From NCBI GenBank assembly GCA_029667085.1, contig JARUHJ010000009.1, forward strand, positions 1 through 64,000: a DNA stretch of 64,000 nt, written 5' to 3'. This DNA comes from Deltaproteobacteria bacterium IMCC39524 (GTDB lineage Bacteria; Desulfobacterota; Desulfuromonadia; Desulfuromonadales; BM103). Made by a program: the position numbers and the translations under genes. Within the stretch, counting starts at the first letter, position 1. The number at the start of each line of letters is the position of its first letter. Of the stretch, positions 7,930-15,562 are shown piece by piece. The notes beneath the pieces were generated by a model that searched no databases, had not been told where the DNA came from, and saw nothing but the letters and a program-made list of their open reading frames with translations.

Positions 7930-8679
7930 ATGTCCTGGTTTGGCAAGATAATGGGAGGAAGTGTTGGCTTTATGATGGGTGGCCCTATCGGTGCGTTGAT
8001 AGGAGTATCGCTCGGGCATGCACTGATTGATGACAAGGCCCGTGCCGGTATCGTTGAGTCTGGTCGTATGACCGGAAAGGAGCAGCGTCAGGCTGTTTTC
8101 TTTACGGCGACATTTGCCATGCTAGGCAAGATGGCCAAAGCTGATGGTCGGGTCTGCGAAGATGAAATAAGTGCTGTGCGCAGTTTTATGTCCGATAAGC
8201 TTCGTCTCGATCAGGTTCATCAGCAATTTGCCATGGGCGTTTTTAACGAGGCGAAGGACAATGCGACCCCCTTTGAGGACTATGCCCGCCAATTCGGCCA
8301 GGTTTTTCAAGCCGAACCACAACTCCGGACAATGTTCTACGAAATGCTCTTTACCATAGCTCTGGCTGATGGCGTCCTTCATCCCGCTGAGGAGAAGTTT
8401 CTGCGTGCCGCTCCCCCTCTGATCGGTTTGCAAAGTGGTGCTTTCGAAACGGTGAAGCGTCAATTTGTCAGCAGTCTCTCACATCACTATGCTGTCCTTG
8501 GTCTGGAAGATGATGCCGATCTGAGTTCTGTTAAAAAGGCCTATCGCAAACTCGTCAGCGAATACCATCCAGACAAAATCGTTTCCAAAGGGCTTCCTGA
8601 AGATTTCACTAAGTTTGCGGAGGAAAAGTTCCGTGAAATCAACGAAGCCTATGAAGCGATTCAGAACGCTAAGAAGTGA
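7930..8679 (+). CDS. TerB-DnaJ protein (DjlA-like co-chaperone)
   Basis: A 249-residue protein. A glycine-rich amphipathic N-terminal segment (residues 6-36) may insert in the membrane; a TerB-like helical domain follows (about residues 50-165), and the C-terminal 65 residues are a J domain with H213-P-D215, which is essential for stimulating DnaK ATPase. This order is that of DjlA. AAGGAG before the ATG supports the start. It probably recruits DnaK to the membrane or to particular substrates. Confidence 0.85.
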   Translation: MSWFGKIMGGSVGFMMGGPIGALIGVSLGHALIDDKARAGIVESGRMTGKEQRQAVFFTATFAMLGKMAKADGRVCEDEISAVRSFMSDKLRLDQVHQQFAMGVFNEAKDNATPFEDYARQFGQVFQAEPQLRTMFYEMLFTIALADGVLHPAEEKFLRAAPPLIGLQSGAFETVKRQFVSSLSHHYAVLGLEDDADLSSVKKAYRKLVSEYHPDKIVSKGLPEDFTKFAEEKFREINEAYEAIQNAKK

Positions 8680-8689
8680 TTATAGGTAA

Positions 8690-8757
8690 AGGTTTAAGGG
8701 TTAAGGGTGCAGGGCTGAGGGCTATCCTTTTACCCTTAACCTTTATCCTTTAACCTG
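8690..8757. repeat. Imperfect inverted repeat built of TTAAGGGT units
   Basis: The left arm GGTTTAAGGGTTAAGGGT and the right arm ACCCTTAACCTTTATCC are near-inverses separated by a short G-rich centre. A related block occurs at 13,081-13,130 (GGTTAAAGGTGCAAGG with TTTAACCCTTAA). Both lie between closely spaced genes and encode nothing. Confidence 0.6.
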
Positions 8758-8772
8758 TTACATGGAGTATCT

Positions 8773-9339
8773 ATGAGCTACGGAATCACCCGCGAGGAAG
8801 CTTTTGAACTGGTCAAGCAGCATCTCAAAAGCCCAAATATGATCAACCACTGTCTGGCAGCAGAAGCCGTTATGAAGGCACTGGCGGAGCATGTCGGCGA
8901 AGACGAAGAAAAGTGGGGGCTGGCTGGTTTGCTTCACGACCTGGATGCCGAATCACATACGGATCTTGGTGTCCACACCCGCGAAACAGCACGTATCCTC
9001 GAAGAGAAAGGTGTCGACTTAGAGATCATCGAGGCGATCCGTCTGCACAATGAACAGGCTCATCCAGGGGAGCGGCGCAGTACACAATTTCAACATCTGC
9101 TGGCAGCAGGAGAGACAATCACCGGGTTGATCGTCGCTACAGCGCTCGTCTATCCTGATAAAAAGCTGGCCAGCGTTAAGCCGAAGTCGGTGCGCAAACG
9201 GATCAAGGAAAAGGCCTTTGCTGCCGGTGCAAATCGGGACATTATCCGCGAATGCGAGGTGGGCGGCGTCCCGCTTGCAGAATTCTGTGATCTCTCTTTG
9301 CTGGCGATGCAGGGGATAGACAGCGAGTTGGGCTTGTAA
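8773..9339 (+). CDS. HD-domain phosphohydrolase
   Basis: A 188-residue protein with the HDIG-type metal site: H27 region (INHCLAAEAVMKALAEH), H55-D56 in LLHDLDAE, and the following helix with HTRETARILEEKG. Such proteins hydrolyse phosphoesters or nucleotides; the substrate cannot be told from sequence. Conserved alone in many Desulfuromonadales genomes by my recollection. GGAGTATCT precedes the ATG at 8773. The stop codon overlaps the -35 region of the micro-gene that follows. Confidence 0.75.
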   Translation: MSYGITREEAFELVKQHLKSPNMINHCLAAEAVMKALAEHVGEDEEKWGLAGLLHDLDAESHTDLGVHTRETARILEEKGVDLEIIEAIRLHNEQAHPGERRSTQFQHLLAAGETITGLIVATALVYPDKKLASVKPKSVRKRIKEKAFAAGANRDIIRECEVGGVPLAEFCDLSLLAMQGIDSELGL

Positions 9340-9362
9340 GCTTTATGAGAGCAGGGTAGAAT
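9334..9362 (+). promoter_or_regulatory. Probable sigma-70 promoter of the micro-gene
   Basis: TTGTAA (9334-9339) and TAGAAT (9357-9362) are separated by 17 bases. Transcription would start near 9369 and stop at the terminator ending at 9490, giving an RNA of about 120 bases. Confidence 0.5.
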
Positions 9363-9402
9363 GACCTGTGTCCTGATTCAGAATTTTGACAAGGAGGAAC
9401 GA

Positions 9403-9459
9403 ATGAAGCGTTATCAGAAACCGAGAGTCGCCGGCAGCAGCAACGTTCATCCATGCTGA
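9403..9459 (+). CDS. Micro-gene encoding an 18-residue Cys-terminated peptide
   Basis: An AAGGAGG ribosome binding site (9391-9397) lies five bases before an ATG that opens MKRYQKPRVAGSSNVHPC, ended by TGA-TAA. A perfect terminator begins one base after the second stop and a promoter-like element lies 40 bases upstream, so this is a complete minimal transcription unit. The peptide has a basic N-terminal half, a small-residue centre and a C-terminal NVHPC with a single terminal cysteine. I do not recognise a family. It could be a modified peptide precursor, a metal- or redox-binding micropeptide, or a leader peptide for the Bax-inhibitor gene 130 bases further on. Confidence 0.6.
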   Translation: MKRYQKPRVAGSSNVHPC

Positions 9460-9460
9460 T

Positions 9461-9490
9461 AAAAAAGCCGGGTTCTTTCCCGGCTTTTTT
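9461..9490 (+). terminator. Terminator directly after the micro-gene
   Basis: GCCGGG and CCCGGC pair around TTCTTT, flanked by AAAAAA and TTTTTT, so it can act in both directions. It begins immediately after the stop codons of the 18-codon gene. Confidence 0.88.
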
Positions 9491-9588
9491 ATTCGAACAG
9501 ACAACCTCTTCGGGTGAAACAGCTAACGCGGCAGCGCCAATGACGTTAGTCAAATCACCTCCCAAATAACTTATAACGAGGAAGTAAA

Positions 9589-10317
9589 ATGCGCACGTCC
9601 AATCCAATGATGAAAGAAAGCGTTTTCAGCCAGGCGATTTCCGGAGCTGAAACCATGACTTTGCAGGGCGCGGTGAATAAAACCATTGCTCTGCTCGCAC
9701 TTGTTGTGATCGGTGCCAGTTATTCCTGGAACCTGTTCTACAATCAGGGCCCTGCAGCAGTACAACCCTGGATGATCGGTGGGCTCATCGGCAGCCTTGT
9801 GTTTGCCATGATCACCATCTTTAAAGCCACCTGGGCACCGAAAACTGCACCGATTTATGCTGTCTTGGAAGGCCTGGCCCTGGGGGGGATCTCTGCATTC
9901 TTTGAAGCCCGTTTCCCGGGTATTGTTATCCAGGCTGTTGGCCTGACTTTCGGTACACTCTTCGCTCTTTTATTAGCCTACAAAACCCGCCTGATCAGGG
10001 CGACGGAAAATTTCAAGCTTGGCGTGTTTGCCGCTACCGGCGGCATTGCCGTGGTTTACCTGATTAGTATGGTTGGTGGTATGTTTGGCTGGAATATGCC
10101 TGTGATCCATGAATCTGGCCCCATGGGGATTCTTTTCAGCCTTTTCGTGGTTGTTATTGCCGCATTGAACCTTGTTCTCGATTTTGATTTTATTGAACGA
10201 GGGCATGGTGTCGCGCCTCGATACATGGAGTGGTATGCGGCGTTTGGGCTGGTTGTTACCCTGGCCTGGCTCTATCTTGAACTCCTGCGGTTGTTGTCTA
10301 AGTTACGGGAAAGATAG
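9589..10317 (+). CDS. Bax inhibitor-1/YccA-type membrane protein
   Basis: A 242-residue protein with an N-terminal cytoplasmic tail (MRTSNPMMKESVFSQ) and seven predicted membrane spans, matching the bacterial Bax inhibitor-1 branch with the MRTSNP start. The conserved acidic pair in LVLDFDFIERG lies between the last spans. Family members are thought to be pH-sensitive leak channels or proteolysis modulators; the role in bacteria is unsettled. It stands alone, with a hairpin terminator about 100 bases downstream. Confidence 0.85.
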   Translation: MRTSNPMMKESVFSQAISGAETMTLQGAVNKTIALLALVVIGASYSWNLFYNQGPAAVQPWMIGGLIGSLVFAMITIFKATWAPKTAPIYAVLEGLALGGISAFFEARFPGIVIQAVGLTFGTLFALLLAYKTRLIRATENFKLGVFAATGGIAVVYLISMVGGMFGWNMPVIHESGPMGILFSLFVVVIAALNLVLDFDFIERGHGVAPRYMEWYAAFGLVVTLAWLYLELLRLLSKLRER

Positions 10318-10421
10318 GGACTTTGGCCATTTAACGTATGGCACGAGACGTACACAGCTCTTTGCCGTTAGTCTTGCCGCCAAATTCCCTGACCATTCGT
10401 CTCGATGTAAATTTTTTAATC

Positions 10422-10456
10422 CGCCCTGCAACTTATGTTGCGGGGCGTTGTTGTAT
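10422..10456 (+). terminator. Probable terminator
   Basis: CGCCCTGCAAC pairs with GTTGCGGGGCG around TTAT (one mismatched or wobble pair), followed by the T-rich TTGTTGTATTT. It lies between the Bax-inhibitor gene and the cytochrome gene. Confidence 0.6.
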
Positions 10457-10545
10457 TTACACACCTGTTTGGTAAAGTATCGGAACGGGTTTTGCTTTCA
10501 TAGTAGCTCACTAGATATCCCTTCCCATCCTAACAGGAGGACACC

Positions 10546-11592
10546 ATGAAGACCTTGCTGCAGTTTACTCTCGCTCTTGTCGTCTGTATCGGTTTGGCCG
10601 TTCCGGCCAGTGCAACCGATTACGTCGGTTCCGAAAAGTGTTTCAGCTGTCATGCTGATCAATTCAACTTATGGCAGGCCAGCGGCCATCCATGGAAGCT
10701 CCGTAAGGTTGAGAAAGCTCGTTACGCGAAGCTGCCGCTTCCTCCCGGATACAGTTGGGATGATGTCAGCTATGTGATCGGTGGCGCTAACAAAAAAGCA
10801 CGCTTTATCGATAATGAAGGCTACATCGTTACGACTGCCAAGGATGGCTCAGAGGCCAAGACCCAGTACAACTTAGAGGATGGCAGCTGGTCCTTTTACC
10901 ACAAGGGCGAGAAGAAGCCTTACAAATGCGGTCCCTGTCACATGACCGCTTACAGCGCAGAAGGGCATCAGGATGGCCTGGAAGGGATGATCGGAACCTG
11001 GGCAGAAGATGGCATTGGTTGTGAAGAGTGTCACGGCGCAGGTGGAGATCACATCAAGAAGCCGAGCAAGAAGACGATTGTTATCGATCGCACCGCTGAA
11101 GCCTGTGGCAAATGTCACCAGCGTGGCGGTATGGACCCACTACCTCCTGCGAGTGGCGGTTTCATCAAACACCATGAGCAGATCAACGAGCTGAAGGCCG
11201 GTGTTCATAAAGACCTGTCTTGTACCGAGTGCCACAATCCTCATGACCGGGCCATTAATGCCAAAAACAATTGTGCTGAATGCCATAGTGAAATTGCTAC
11301 TGGTTACGCCAAAAACATCCATGGAAAGCAGGGTACGCGTTGTGTTGAGTGCCACATGCCAAAAGCGAGTAAGTCTGCGATCAGCGTAGCGAGTTATATT
11401 GGTGATGTTCGTACACACATCTTCAAAATCAACTCCGACCCTAAAGCCGATATGTTTAAGACGATTGAAGAGAATGGCAAGAAGTCGACATTTGCCAAGA
11501 ACTTTGTCACTCTTGATTATGCCTGCCTGAGTTGTCATGCCAGCCGTGATAAGGATTGGGCAGCGAAAGGTGCCAAGGGCTTCCATAAGTAA
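10546..11592 (+). CDS. Periplasmic octahaem c-type cytochrome
   Basis: A 348-residue exported protein with a 24-residue signal peptide ending PASATD and eight CxxCH haem motifs: CFSCH (C32), CGPCH, CEECH, CGKCH, CTECH, CAECH, CVECH and CLSCH (C327). Extra histidines (HPWKLRK, KHHEQ, HPxxx) can serve as distal ligands. The haem spacing and the CEECHGAGGDH segment resemble the cytochrome c554 family of multihaem electron carriers. It would sit in the periplasmic electron transfer network, depending on the cytochrome maturation genes at the start of the window. It is transcribed alone between two terminators. CAGGAGG precedes the ATG. Confidence 0.92.
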   Translation: MKTLLQFTLALVVCIGLAVPASATDYVGSEKCFSCHADQFNLWQASGHPWKLRKVEKARYAKLPLPPGYSWDDVSYVIGGANKKARFIDNEGYIVTTAKDGSEAKTQYNLEDGSWSFYHKGEKKPYKCGPCHMTAYSAEGHQDGLEGMIGTWAEDGIGCEECHGAGGDHIKKPSKKTIVIDRTAEACGKCHQRGGMDPLPPASGGFIKHHEQINELKAGVHKDLSCTECHNPHDRAINAKNNCAECHSEIATGYAKNIHGKQGTRCVECHMPKASKSAISVASYIGDVRTHIFKINSDPKADMFKTIEENGKKSTFAKNFVTLDYACLSCHASRDKDWAAKGAKGFHK

Positions 11593-11611
11593 TCTAAGTT
11601 GGTTGTTACAC

Positions 11612-11644
11612 AAAAGGGCCGGAGTGAAAACTCCGGCCCTTTTG
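11612..11644 (+). terminator. Terminator of the cytochrome gene
   Basis: AAAAGGGCCGGAGT pairs with ACTCCGGCCCTTTT around a short A-rich loop, with T-rich continuation. Confidence 0.9.
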
Positions 11645-11702
11645 TGTTTATGATTTACCCAGAAGAGCGTCTGAATCGGAATGCTCGCTGGCTGACTTTG
11701 GC

Positions 11703-11933
11703 TTAATGGATAATTGCCATCATCGCTTCAACCTCACTTTCCAGGATGTAGCGTGTCTCAGCAGTAAAGGCTTCCCCCATCAAGATCATGAACTCACTTG
11801 ATTCGACAATGGCAAAGCGATGGACAAGGGGTATCTGAAGCCAGAGTTCCTGGTTTTCGAGTAAGGCGACAATCTGCCGGCGTTCAAAGATCAGGTCTTG
11901 CAGGTTCGAAATGTCGACAGGTCTCTTTTCCAT
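11703..11933 (-). CDS. Small conserved-looking protein, unknown function
   Basis: A 76-residue protein beginning MEKRPVDISNLQDL. The ATG at 11933 has an excellent AGGAGG five bases upstream, so the longer frame is rejected. The composition (few basic residues at the C terminus, alternating hydrophobic and acidic residues, ending ILESEVEAMMAIIH) suggests a compact, mostly helical soluble protein. I do not recognise a family. It is a single-gene unit on the minus strand between the cytochrome terminator and the sirtuin operon. Confidence 0.65.
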   Translation of the reverse strand: MEKRPVDISNLQDLIFERRQIVALLENQELWLQIPLVHRFAIVESSEFMILMGEAFTAETRYILESEVEAMMAIIH

Positions 11934-12237
11934 GACATCCTCCTGATTGAAAGCGACCATTCCCGTTCGGAGTCTCTAAAAAAGTTTGCCAATGATCTGT
12001 TAAAGAGCAAAAGCTGTTCCTTTTTTATTCGCTTTGTGTGGAAGAACGTATCAGGTTGGAGGGGAGTTGAAAAAAGACTAGAGTAATCAAATGTTTATGT
12101 TTGCACTCTGTGTGTTTGTGACCCTTTGTTTATTCCGGTGCTGATGGAAATTTAAATCATTTCGGGCCAGTTCATGCAAAATATGCACGGTTTTCAGTGC
12201 CTTTTTAAAATCAATCCAGCAACTTTTTCTTTACGCG

Positions 12238-13062
12238 TTAAAGAAACTCATCTATCCCCTCCAGTCCCTCTAACGCGCCGCATGGCAGGGAAGTATGGCC
12301 ACCTGCGATATGCGACTCCCTTGGGTTGATGCGAATGACCGTGGCAGCATTGCGCTGCCCGATGCGTTCGCTCATGTAACGGATGGTCGGGATAGAGGTC
12401 CCGGCACCCATCTCGATGACCACGATCGGTGCATGATGATGTTCGTTCAAGAAACTGTCGAAGCGCATCTCCTGACCACGGGTGCGGTCCGAGAGCCACG
12501 AATAATCACCGAACATGAGGATGTTCGGCCGGGCAGGGCGTGAGCAATGACGGCACTGTGGAACCTGCTGGGCGCGCATACTGTCAAAATCTACAGGGAT
12601 GACTTCGTTGTTGTCCCAGATATCATTGCAGCAGGGTGTGAGGCACTGCAGGTGGTTGATCGAGCCATGCACTTCGAGAATCTGATCTTCACGATAGCCG
12701 GCTTTCTGAAACTGGCCATCGACATTGGATGTGACAACGAAACTGTCCTGACCGTACTCCGCAGCCCAATCCTGCAGCATTTGAAAACCATGGTGAGGCT
12801 CTGTTTCACGATAGAGGTTGGTGCGATGACCGTAGAAACCCCAACCGAAAGCCGGGTCCCCTTCAAAGTTGCTTGGGTTTGCAGCGTCGATGAAGCTGAT
12901 GCCGAGATGCGCGTACATCGGATAGGCGTTCCAGAAGCCCTGGTCGCCACGGAAGTCGGGCAGGCCGGAATCAACCCCCATCCCTGCGCCAGAGGTCACG
13001 ATCATGGCTTTGGCAGATTTAATGGCCTCGGCGGCTTTCTCAAAACGTTCTGAAAGAGGCAT
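12238..13062 (-). CDS. Sirtuin (SIR2-family NAD-dependent deacylase)
   Basis: A 274-residue protein with the sirtuin signatures in order: NAD-binding GAGMGVDSGLPDFRG near residue 26, TSNVDGQFQKAG, the catalytic-His region EVHGS, a zinc-site cysteine set (CLTPCCND and CRHC), and the late MGAGTSIPTIR. The catalytic pattern TSNVDG replaces the usual TQNID, as in a bacterial subgroup. It removes acyl groups from protein lysines using NAD. It is the last gene of a minus-strand run with YbaK and rhomboid. RBS GGAGAG lies before the ATG at 13062. Confidence 0.88.
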   Translation of the reverse strand: MPLSERFEKAAEAIKSAKAMIVTSGAGMGVDSGLPDFRGDQGFWNAYPMYAHLGISFIDAANPSNFEGDPAFGWGFYGHRTNLYRETEPHHGFQMLQDWAAEYGQDSFVVTSNVDGQFQKAGYREDQILEVHGSINHLQCLTPCCNDIWDNNEVIPVDFDSMRAQQVPQCRHCSRPARPNILMFGDYSWLSDRTRGQEMRFDSFLNEHHHAPIVVIEMGAGTSIPTIRYMSERIGQRNAATVIRINPRESHIAGGHTSLPCGALEGLEGIDEFL

Positions 13063-13080
13063 GATTCTCTCCTTTTGGCT

Positions 13081-13130
13081 CAGGGTGCAAGGTTAAAGGT
13101 GCAAGGAAACACTTTAACCCTTAAGCGACT
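13081..13130. repeat. GGTTAAAGG-type intergenic repeat, second block
   Basis: GGGTGCAAGGTTAAAGGTGCAAGG is followed by CACTTTAACCCTTAAG, an inverse-like arm. It resembles the repeat at 8,690-8,757 and fills the gap between YbaK and the sirtuin, partly overlapping the end of the YbaK gene. Confidence 0.5.
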
Positions 13131-13614
13131 TCTTTATCCCGACCTCAACTAGGGTTGGTTGCAATAAATCAATTGCGCACTGTGGTGTCATACTCACCAA
13201 AAAACCACGCTTGCCACCATTGATGTAAATGCGGGGCAGAGTGGCAATCGTTTCTTCCATGTAAACAGGTATTGTCTTTCTGGTGGCAAAAGGGGACGTG
13301 CCGCCAACCTGGTAGCCGGTGTGCTTCAGTGCAATATCAGGATTGCAGGGAGTGATTGATTTAACATCGACACGTCTGGCGAGTTCCTTTGTGGAGACTT
13401 CCTGGTCTCCATGCATCAAGACAATGAGAGGTTTTCGTTGATCATCTTCCATGACCAGGGTTTTGATGATCTGGTGCTCGTCGACACCGAGTTCCCTGGC
13501 TGAGACGGTGGTGCCCCCTCGTTCCTCATAGTTGTAGAGGTGTGGAGTGAATTCCGCCTTGGACTGCTTGAGCAGGCGAATCGCTGCGGTAACGGGAGTT
13601 TTTTCTTTTGCCAT
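13114..13614 (-). CDS. ybaK: Cys-tRNA(Pro) deacylase, YbaK/EbsC family
   Basis: A 166-residue protein of the YbaK editing-domain family, with the expected TPVTAAIRLLKQ start, the central KTLVMEDDQRKPLIVLMHGDQEVSTKELAR-type strand-turn region and the conserved GYQVGGTSPF loop around the catalytic lysine site. These trans-editing enzymes hydrolyse cysteine mischarged on tRNA(Pro). Length is typical. It is followed by the sirtuin and preceded by rhomboid on the same strand. Confidence 0.92.
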   Translation of the reverse strand: MAKEKTPVTAAIRLLKQSKAEFTPHLYNYEERGGTTVSARELGVDEHQIIKTLVMEDDQRKPLIVLMHGDQEVSTKELARRVDVKSITPCNPDIALKHTGYQVGGTSPFATRKTIPVYMEETIATLPRIYINGGKRGFLVSMTPQCAIDLLQPTLVEVGIKKSLKG

Positions 13615-13644
13615 TGTCTTCCTCTTAAACGTATGTCAGCTTCT

Positions 13645-13676
13645 CAGCCCCCAGTCCCCAGTCCCCAGTCCCCAGT
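13645..13676. repeat. Short tandem repeat CCCCAGT
   Basis: Four consecutive units of CCCCAGT (or CCCAGTC) lie directly at the 3' end of the rhomboid gene, in the gap before YbaK. Copy number may vary between strains. Confidence 0.8.
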
Positions 13677-14492
13677 CTAAAATATCCAGCCGCTGATCAT
13701 TATCAGAATACTTGCCACCGTTGCAACGATGCAAATTATGCCCAGAACATTGAAAAATTGTCGGAGAGCTTGTCTTCCACGAACACCGATTGGCAGGACC
13801 AATCCGAACAGGGCTCCACCGACCGCACCACCAAGGTGGCCGGCGTTGTCGGCGCCCATCAGCAGTCCGAAGACAAAGGCAATGGCTGCCCAACGGAGCA
13901 TGTGATTACGGTAATTATGCGCCATGGGTCCGCCGACGCGGTGAAAGTAGGAGATGGCAAAACCGATCAGGCCGAAGAGCGACCCGGAGGCGCCGACCAC
14001 CGGAACCCATTGCTTGATGTAAATGATTTGCCAACCGAAGCCGGCGAAGGTCGCTGTTAAGGCGGTGAGAACGTAAAGGATGATAAAGCGGACAGTGCCG
14101 ATCTCCTCTTCGACCATCGGCCCAATCTGGTAGAGGACCATCATGTTGAAGCCAAGGTGGATCAGGCCGCCGTGGGCAAAGGCGTAAGTGATGCAGCGCC
14201 ACCACTCGCCCTCAGAAAGAACCAGGGGCCAGTACTGGGCGCCTGAATGGATCAGAAGATAACCGCCTGGGTTCATGATGGTACCAAGGCCCAGCCCCCC
14301 GCCGACTCCCTGTGCGACCATAAGCCCGTAGAGGAGGAGGTTGATGCCGATCAGGATTTTGGAAACCGACCAGGTGCCGCCTGACGTGTTGCCCTGCATG
14401 ATGCTGCGTAAATTACGCTCCCATTTCATCATGCGCCACTGCCAGCGGGTACCGTTCATGCCGAGGCGGTCAAAAAAACTTTTCCAGTCCAT
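13677..14492 (-). CDS. Rhomboid-family intramembrane serine protease
   Basis: A 271-residue polytopic membrane protein with the rhomboid catalytic serine in GASGSLFGLIGF (span 4), the catalytic histidine in DNAGHLGGAVGG (span 6) and the HGGLIHLGFNMM motif in span 2. It has an extra N-terminal cytoplasmic segment of about 40 residues. Rhomboids cleave substrate transmembrane helices; the substrate is unknown. It is the middle gene of a minus-strand run with TrmO upstream and YbaK downstream. Confidence 0.9.
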   Translation of the reverse strand: MDWKSFFDRLGMNGTRWQWRMMKWERNLRSIMQGNTSGGTWSVSKILIGINLLLYGLMVAQGVGGGLGLGTIMNPGGYLLIHSGAQYWPLVLSEGEWWRCITYAFAHGGLIHLGFNMMVLYQIGPMVEEEIGTVRFIILYVLTALTATFAGFGWQIIYIKQWVPVVGASGSLFGLIGFAISYFHRVGGPMAHNYRNHMLRWAAIAFVFGLLMGADNAGHLGGAVGGALFGLVLPIGVRGRQALRQFFNVLGIICIVATVASILIMISGWIF

Positions 14493-14520
14493 ATGAGTCT
14501 CAGTCCTGAGTCAGGTAAAT

Positions 14521-14919
14521 TTATTCACCTGACATAGCGGGTTTGATATCCAGCAATGGCGTACCGTTGAGGCAGTCGAGTCCGCGGACGGTAATAACGC
14601 CGTCAATTATTTGTTCGATCGGCAAGACTGCAACACCGATTGGGTTAGGGCGATTCGGTGTCCGCAGCGCAAAGACCCCAGCGAGTTCTCCGGTTCGACG
14701 TGAATTCTGGCGGATGGAAGATCGTTCCGCGTGTTCAAGCCAGTAGAGGATCAGAATGCGTTGCCCGGCTGCCAGGCCGAGCAGGCCATCGCGTAGCTCA
14801 TCCCTCAAAACCAACTCGCAGGGTGGCCCGTTCGGGTCGATGTTCCTGGGACAATCAGCGAGCGTCTTGTATGGTGTAACGATCTCGCCGATCGGCTTGA
14901 AAGTTGCTTGCAGAGTCAT
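14521..14919 (-). CDS. tsaA: TsaA/TrmO-type tRNA methyltransferase
   Basis: A 132-residue single-domain protein of the TsaA family (beta-barrel SAM-dependent methyltransferase, known as TrmO for N6-methylation of t6A37 in tRNA-Thr). Diagnostic features are the IGEIVTPYKT start and the conserved GVFALRTPNRPNPIGV segment. It lacks the C-terminal extension of the E. coli enzyme, as many short homologues do. It is separated by one base from the LysE gene upstream, so they are co-transcribed. Confidence 0.88.
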   Translation of the reverse strand: MTLQATFKPIGEIVTPYKTLADCPRNIDPNGPPCELVLRDELRDGLLGLAAGQRILILYWLEHAERSSIRQNSRRTGELAGVFALRTPNRPNPIGVAVLPIEQIIDGVITVRGLDCLNGTPLLDIKPAMSGE

Positions 14920-14920
14920 C

Positions 14921-15547
14921 TTATCTCTCCGCAGTAACCAGCTTTAAGGCGAGGCCGACAAAGATCGTTCCCGCAGTCCAGTTCATGACCCTTTGCGCAC
15001 GTTCGGAGCGGTTGAGCCACTCACCCAGAGCGCCACCAATCAGGGCCATTGCGCCGAACACCAAAATGGTTGCGGTAATGAATATCCCACCGAGGGCAAC
15101 CATCTGCAGACTGATTGGGCCTCGACCAGGGTCTGCAAATTGCGGTAGAAAAGCGAGGAAGAAGATCGACACTTTCGGATTGGTCACGTTCATGATGATG
15201 CCGCGGCGATAGAGTGTTCCCAGGCTCTTCTGCTGGCCGCATTGCATGCGGATCTGTTCCGGTGTAGCGCGAAAAATCAGCCAGGCCAGGTAAACCAGGT
15301 AGCCGGCGCCAATGATCTTTAAGAGTGCAAACGCGAGCGTTGATGCTTGAAAAATAACAGAGACGCCGAAAGCCACGGCTGCGGTGTGAACGAGAAGACC
15401 TGTGCACAAGCCGAAGACAACGACCAGCCCGGAACGTTTGCCATGCAGGGCAGATTGTGTAAGCACGAAAACGTTATCCGGTCCCGGTGCAATGGCGAGC
15501 AGGGTAGAGGCAAGAAAAAAAGCCGAAAAGGTTTCATTGGAGAGCAT
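14921..15547 (-). CDS. LysE/RhtB-family amino acid exporter, copy A
   Basis: A 208-residue inner-membrane protein with six predicted spans and the family signature LLAIAPGPDNVFVLTQS near the N terminus. LysE/RhtB proteins export amino acids or their derivatives. Adjacent to a second member of the same family upstream (15563-16192), but the two differ enough to be old paralogues rather than a recent duplication. Substrate not predictable. Confidence 0.9.
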   Translation of the reverse strand: MLSNETFSAFFLASTLLAIAPGPDNVFVLTQSALHGKRSGLVVVFGLCTGLLVHTAAVAFGVSVIFQASTLAFALLKIIGAGYLVYLAWLIFRATPEQIRMQCGQQKSLGTLYRRGIIMNVTNPKVSIFFLAFLPQFADPGRGPISLQMVALGGIFITATILVFGAMALIGGALGEWLNRSERAQRVMNWTAGTIFVGLALKLVTAER

Positions 15548-15562
15548 AACGACCTGTTTCAG

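Noticed and set aside
9457-9490. Selenocysteine reading of the TGA in the micro-gene
   Set aside because: TGA is followed directly by TAA, so only one Sec would be added, and the following hairpin has a T-rich loop without the guanine typical of bacterial SECIS and ends in a T-run, as a terminator does.
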